A stretch of 16,514 nucleotides of DNA from JBOGTC01 sp050692055 (GTDB lineage: Bacteria > Chloroflexota > Limnocylindria > QHBO01): the NCBI GenBank assembly GCA_050692055.1, contig JBOGTC010000143.1:1-16514 (forward strand), in the 5' to 3' direction. Shown here in pieces: positions 14,658-16,514 of the stretch. Position 1 is the stretch's first letter. Each line of letters begins with the position of its first letter. The notes under the pieces were generated by a model. That model did not search any database. It was given only the letters and a program-made list of their open reading frames with translations, and was not told the DNA's origin. Made by a program: the position numbers and the translations under genes.

Positions 14658-14832
14658 CCGTGCACCCCTCGGCTCGGTCCGTCGAGCGTAGCCCATGGGG
14701 CAGCCCATGACCAGATGCTGGGTCCTGCCTCAGTCGCTAGAGGCAACGTGCCATGTGGACACGCATCGACCAGGAAGACGGGTGCGGTTTGCGCCGCTGG
14801 CCCAGATCGACCACAGGCCGGTCATTCTCCAC

Positions 14833-15054
14833 AGGAGGGCTATCCACTTCGCTCCACCGGCGGCCAAGTCCGCGTCCCCGCTTTTGGCTACATAGCAATG
14901 GGATTACTGCAACGCGTCAGGAAAGGCCATTCTCTGGCTCCGAGTCATAGACTTCCCTAGATTCAGACCGGCCAAGTCCGCGCCGTTTGTCGCGCACCAG
15001 TCACCACGTTGCTGACGCGAAAAACCAGGGTGGAGCGAAGTGGATAGCCCACCT
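14833..15054. repeat. Inverted-repeat bounded element, possible miniature mobile element
   Basis: Two 26-nt arms (14833-14858 and 15029-15054) are reverse complements with one mismatch; the inner 22 nt are perfect (starting GGGCTATCC and ending CGCTCCACC). They enclose 170 bases. Inside are a nested 8-bp inverted pair (CGCGTCAG at 14913-14920, CTGACGCG at 15012-15019) and a 14-nt direct repeat CGGCCAAGTCCGCG (14861-14874 and 14969-14982). No transposase is encoded, and I find no target-site duplication, so the mobile-element reading is tentative. Confidence 0.55.
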
Positions 15055-15062
15055 CTTAAGAC

Positions 15063-15182
15063 TGAATCGTAGGCCGAACGGCTGGCGATCAGCGCTCCGC
15101 CGACGCCTCAGTCTCCCGAGAATGACCCGTGGGTGGAGCGTCCCACGTCCGCCGTTCGGCCGACGGTTCAGTCCCCAGGGAA
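15063..15182. repeat. Phased palindromic repeat array: inverted 18-nt arms every 30 nt
   Basis: Arms lie at 15063-15080 (+), 15093-15110 (-), 15123-15140 (+) and 15153-15170 (-), each 18 nt, each followed by a 12-nt spacer; a badly worn fifth arm may start at 15183. Read in one orientation they are TGAATCGTAGGCCGAACG, TGAGGCGTCGGCGGAGCG, TGACCCGTGGGTGGAGCG and TGAACCGTCGGCCGAACG. The spacers at 15111 and 15171 are alike (GTCTCCCGAGAA and GTCCCCAGGGAA); the others differ. The strand alternates, giving two 60-nt units that can fold into hairpins. This is REP-like, not CRISPR. Confidence 0.7.
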
Positions 15183-15222
15183 TAACCGCGCCGGCCGGCC
15201 CCGGCCTGATCACTCGCCGCAC

Positions 15223-15240
15223 CGGCCCCCGCGGGGGCCG
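15223..15240. repeat. Perfect 18-bp GC palindrome upstream of pdxS
   Basis: CGGCCCCCGCGGGGGCCG equals its own reverse complement and ends 17 bases before the pdxS -10 box. It could be an operator or a hairpin; there is no T-run after it, so it is not a normal intrinsic terminator. Confidence 0.6.
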
Positions 15241-15257
15241 CTGAAGGCACCTCGGAG

Positions 15258-15263
15258 TAGAAT
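15258..15263 (+). promoter_or_regulatory. Probable -10 element of pdxS-pdxT
   Basis: TAGAAT matches TATAAT at five of six bases. Start would be near 15270, with a leader of about 57 nt before the ATG at 15327. No -35 consensus is seen; the GC palindrome occupies that position. Confidence 0.45.
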
Positions 15264-15326
15264 GCGAGGTCGTAAACCGGTGCGCGAAGCGCCGCGCGTC
15301 GGTCTGTCCCGAGCAAGAGAACCTGA

Positions 15327-16217
15327 ATGACCACGATTGAACGATCGACCTGGGCCACGAAGGCCGGGCTGGCCCGGATGCTGGCGGGCGGCGTGATCAT
15401 GGATGTCGTCACTGCCGACCAGGCGAAGATCGCCGAGGAGGCGGGCGCCGTTGCGGTGATGGCCCTCGAGCGCGTGCCGTCCGACATCCGCAAGTTCGGC
15501 GGCGTGGCGCGCATGAGCGATCCCAAGCTGATCAGCGAGATCAAGGACGCGGTCAGCATCCCGGTCATGGCCAAGTGCCGCATCGGCCACTTCGCCGAGG
15601 CCCAGATCCTCGAGGCGCTCGAGGTCGACTACATCGACGAATCCGAGGTCCTCACCCCGGCCGACGAGGAGCACCACATCGACAAGCACGCCTTCAAGGT
15701 GCCGTTCGTGTGCGGCTGCCGCGATCTCGGCGAGGCTCTGCGCCGCATCGGCGAGGGGGCGGCCATGATCCGCACCAAGGGCGAGGCCGGCACCGGCGAC
15801 ATCGTCGAGGCGGTGCGCCACATGCGCGCGGTGCAGAAGGGGATCCGCCAGTTGCAGTCGATGCGCGGCGACGAGCTGTTCGCGGCCGCCAAGGAGCTGC
15901 GCGCGCCGTACGAGGTGGTGAAGCAGACCGCCGACCTCGGCGAGCTGCCGGTCCCGAACTTCAGCGCCGGCGGCGTCGCGACCCCGGCGGACGCGTCGCT
16001 CATGCGCCAGCTCGGCGCCGAGGCCGTGTTCGTCGGCTCCGGGATCTTCAAGAGCGAGAACCCCGAGCGCTACGCCGCCGCGATCGTCAAGGCCGCGACC
16101 CACTACGACAACCCGGAGATCCTGGCCGAGGTGAGCGCCGGCCTCGGTGAGCCGATGCGCGGGACATCGCTCGGCGAGATCCCGCCGGAGGAGCGGCTCG
16201 CCATCCGCGGCTGGTAG
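15327..16217 (+). CDS. pdxS: Pyridoxal 5'-phosphate synthase, synthase subunit
   Basis: 296 residues, the normal PdxS length, starting MTTIERSTWATKAGLARMLA. The active-site residues are present: Asp26 in GGVIMDVV, Lys83 in VMAKCRIGHF (binds ribose 5-phosphate as a Schiff base) and Lys151 in IRTKGEAGTGD. PVPNFSAGGVATPADA and VFVGSGIFKSENP are further signatures. The subunit makes PLP from ribose 5-phosphate, glyceraldehyde 3-phosphate and ammonia supplied by PdxT, as a dodecamer of synthase with bound glutaminase. pdxT starts 13 bases after its stop. A weak AAGAGAA stands upstream of the ATG as ribosome site. Nothing appears disrupted. Confidence 0.97.
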   Translation: MTTIERSTWATKAGLARMLAGGVIMDVVTADQAKIAEEAGAVAVMALERVPSDIRKFGGVARMSDPKLISEIKDAVSIPVMAKCRIGHFAEAQILEALEVDYIDESEVLTPADEEHHIDKHAFKVPFVCGCRDLGEALRRIGEGAAMIRTKGEAGTGDIVEAVRHMRAVQKGIRQLQSMRGDELFAAAKELRAPYEVVKQTADLGELPVPNFSAGGVATPADASLMRQLGAEAVFVGSGIFKSENPERYAAAIVKAATHYDNPEILAEVSAGLGEPMRGTSLGEIPPEERLAIRGW

Positions 16218-16230
16218 CGGCGCGAAATCC

Positions 16231-16514
16231 GTGGACCCGCAGCCACGTGCCCGGATCGGGGTGCTCGCCCTGCAGGGCGCCGTGCGCCAGCATACCGATG
16301 CCATCCGGGCGGTCGACGCCGAGCCGGTCGAGGTGCGCCTGCCGCGCGACCTGGTCGACCTCGACGCGCTGATTCTGCCCGGCGGCGAGTCGACCACCAT
16401 GCGCAAGCTGATCGACGCCTACGGCCTGCGCGAGCCGATCGCTGCTCTCGCCCGCGCGGGCGCTCCCCTGCTGGGCACCTGCGCCGGGATGATCCTGCTC
16501 GCCGACCGTATCTC
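16231..16514 (+). CDS. pdxT: Pyridoxal 5'-phosphate synthase, glutaminase subunit, partial at right edge
   Basis: My translation from GTG 16231 gives 94 residues before the window ends. It reads ARIGVLALQGAVRQHTDAIR, then ILPGGESTTMRKL and LLGTCAGMILLADR, with the nucleophile Cys84 in GTCAGM and the PGGEST loop at 50-55. This is the class I glutaminase that releases ammonia from glutamine for PdxS. The His/Glu partners of the triad lie beyond the edge. The GTG has no good ribosome site, but the 13-base gap from pdxS suggests translation by re-initiation. Confidence 0.95.
   Translation, partial: MDPQPRARIGVLALQGAVRQHTDAIRAVDAEPVEVRLPRDLVDLDALILPGGESTTMRKLIDAYGLREPIAALARAGAPLLGTCAGMILLADRI

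Larger units (their letters stand above)
14697..15326. other. 630-base stretch without a supported gene, rich in inverted repeats
   Basis: Open frames here on both strands are short and mirror one another because they cross inverted repeats (for example AIHFAPP occurs on both strands). Base composition is less GC-rich than the flanking genes between 14880 and 15060. The stretch holds the long inverted repeat, the phased array, a GC-rich palindrome and the pdxS promoter. I see no tRNA or rRNA in it. Confidence 0.7.

Noticed and set aside
14727..14744. Stem GCCTC/GAGGC as an intrinsic terminator
   Set aside because: Stem of five or six pairs, eight-base loop and no T-run on either strand.
14750..15050. 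Possible replication origin: TTCTCCACA, CTATCCACT and similar DnaA-box-like strings
   Set aside because: Only one reaches 8 of 9 matches, they lie partly inside the inverted repeat, and no dnaA, dnaN or AT-rich unwinding region is present.
15063..15182. CRISPR array
   Set aside because: The repeated arms alternate in orientation, are diverged, and the spacers are 12 nt and partly alike; no cas gene is near.

Overview
The window is a GC-rich (roughly two-thirds G+C), gene-dense bacterial chromosome segment. It has short intergenic gaps, overlapping start/stop codons, and several genes whose best -10 hexamer lies only 6-7 nt before the start codon, which suggests leaderless transcripts. High GC, leaderless promoters, a GpgS enzyme and PdxS/PdxT together fit a Chloroflexota-like or actinobacterial-like organism. 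The phylum is inferred from style and gene content; no marker gene here proves it.

Left part (1-5734, minus strand): five co-directional genes read toward the left edge. They are a DEAD-box RNA helicase, a small ATP-dependent DNA ligase-like protein without its catalytic lysine, a GT-A family glycosyltransferase, a fusion of two universal-stress domains to glucosyl-3-phosphoglycerate synthase (GpgS), and the start of a glycerate kinase. The last three are tightly coupled (TGATG and ATGA overlaps) and look like a glucosylglycerate module joining 3-phosphoglycerate and glycerate chemistry to a nucleotide-sensing stress domain.

Middle (5744-8987, plus strand): a Fur-family regulator, probably Zur, is followed by a lipoprotein, ATPase and permease of a zinc-type ABC importer. 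A 38-bp imperfect palindrome overlaps the promoter of the binding-protein gene, so the regulator probably controls the operon directly.

From 9012 to 12351 (minus strand): CCA-adding enzyme, a DeoC-like protein lacking the Schiff-base lysine, and GalE. Next come a small YCII/DGPF protein (plus), an HNH endonuclease (minus) and a nucleotidyltransferase-like protein (minus).

The 14.5-15.3 kb stretch is the least ordinary part. It holds a broken zinc-ribbon remnant, a 26-bp inverted repeat 170 bp apart, and an array of inverted 18-nt arms with 12-nt spacers at an exact 30-nt period. A diverged unit of the same repeat lies upstream of the HNH gene. The right end carries pdxS and the start of pdxT, the two subunits of pyridoxal 5'-phosphate synthase.

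The main leads are the stress-domain/GpgS fusion operon, two neighbouring enzyme-like genes that have lost catalytic lysines, the Zur-type operator on a leaderless promoter, and the 30-nt phased palindromic repeat family.
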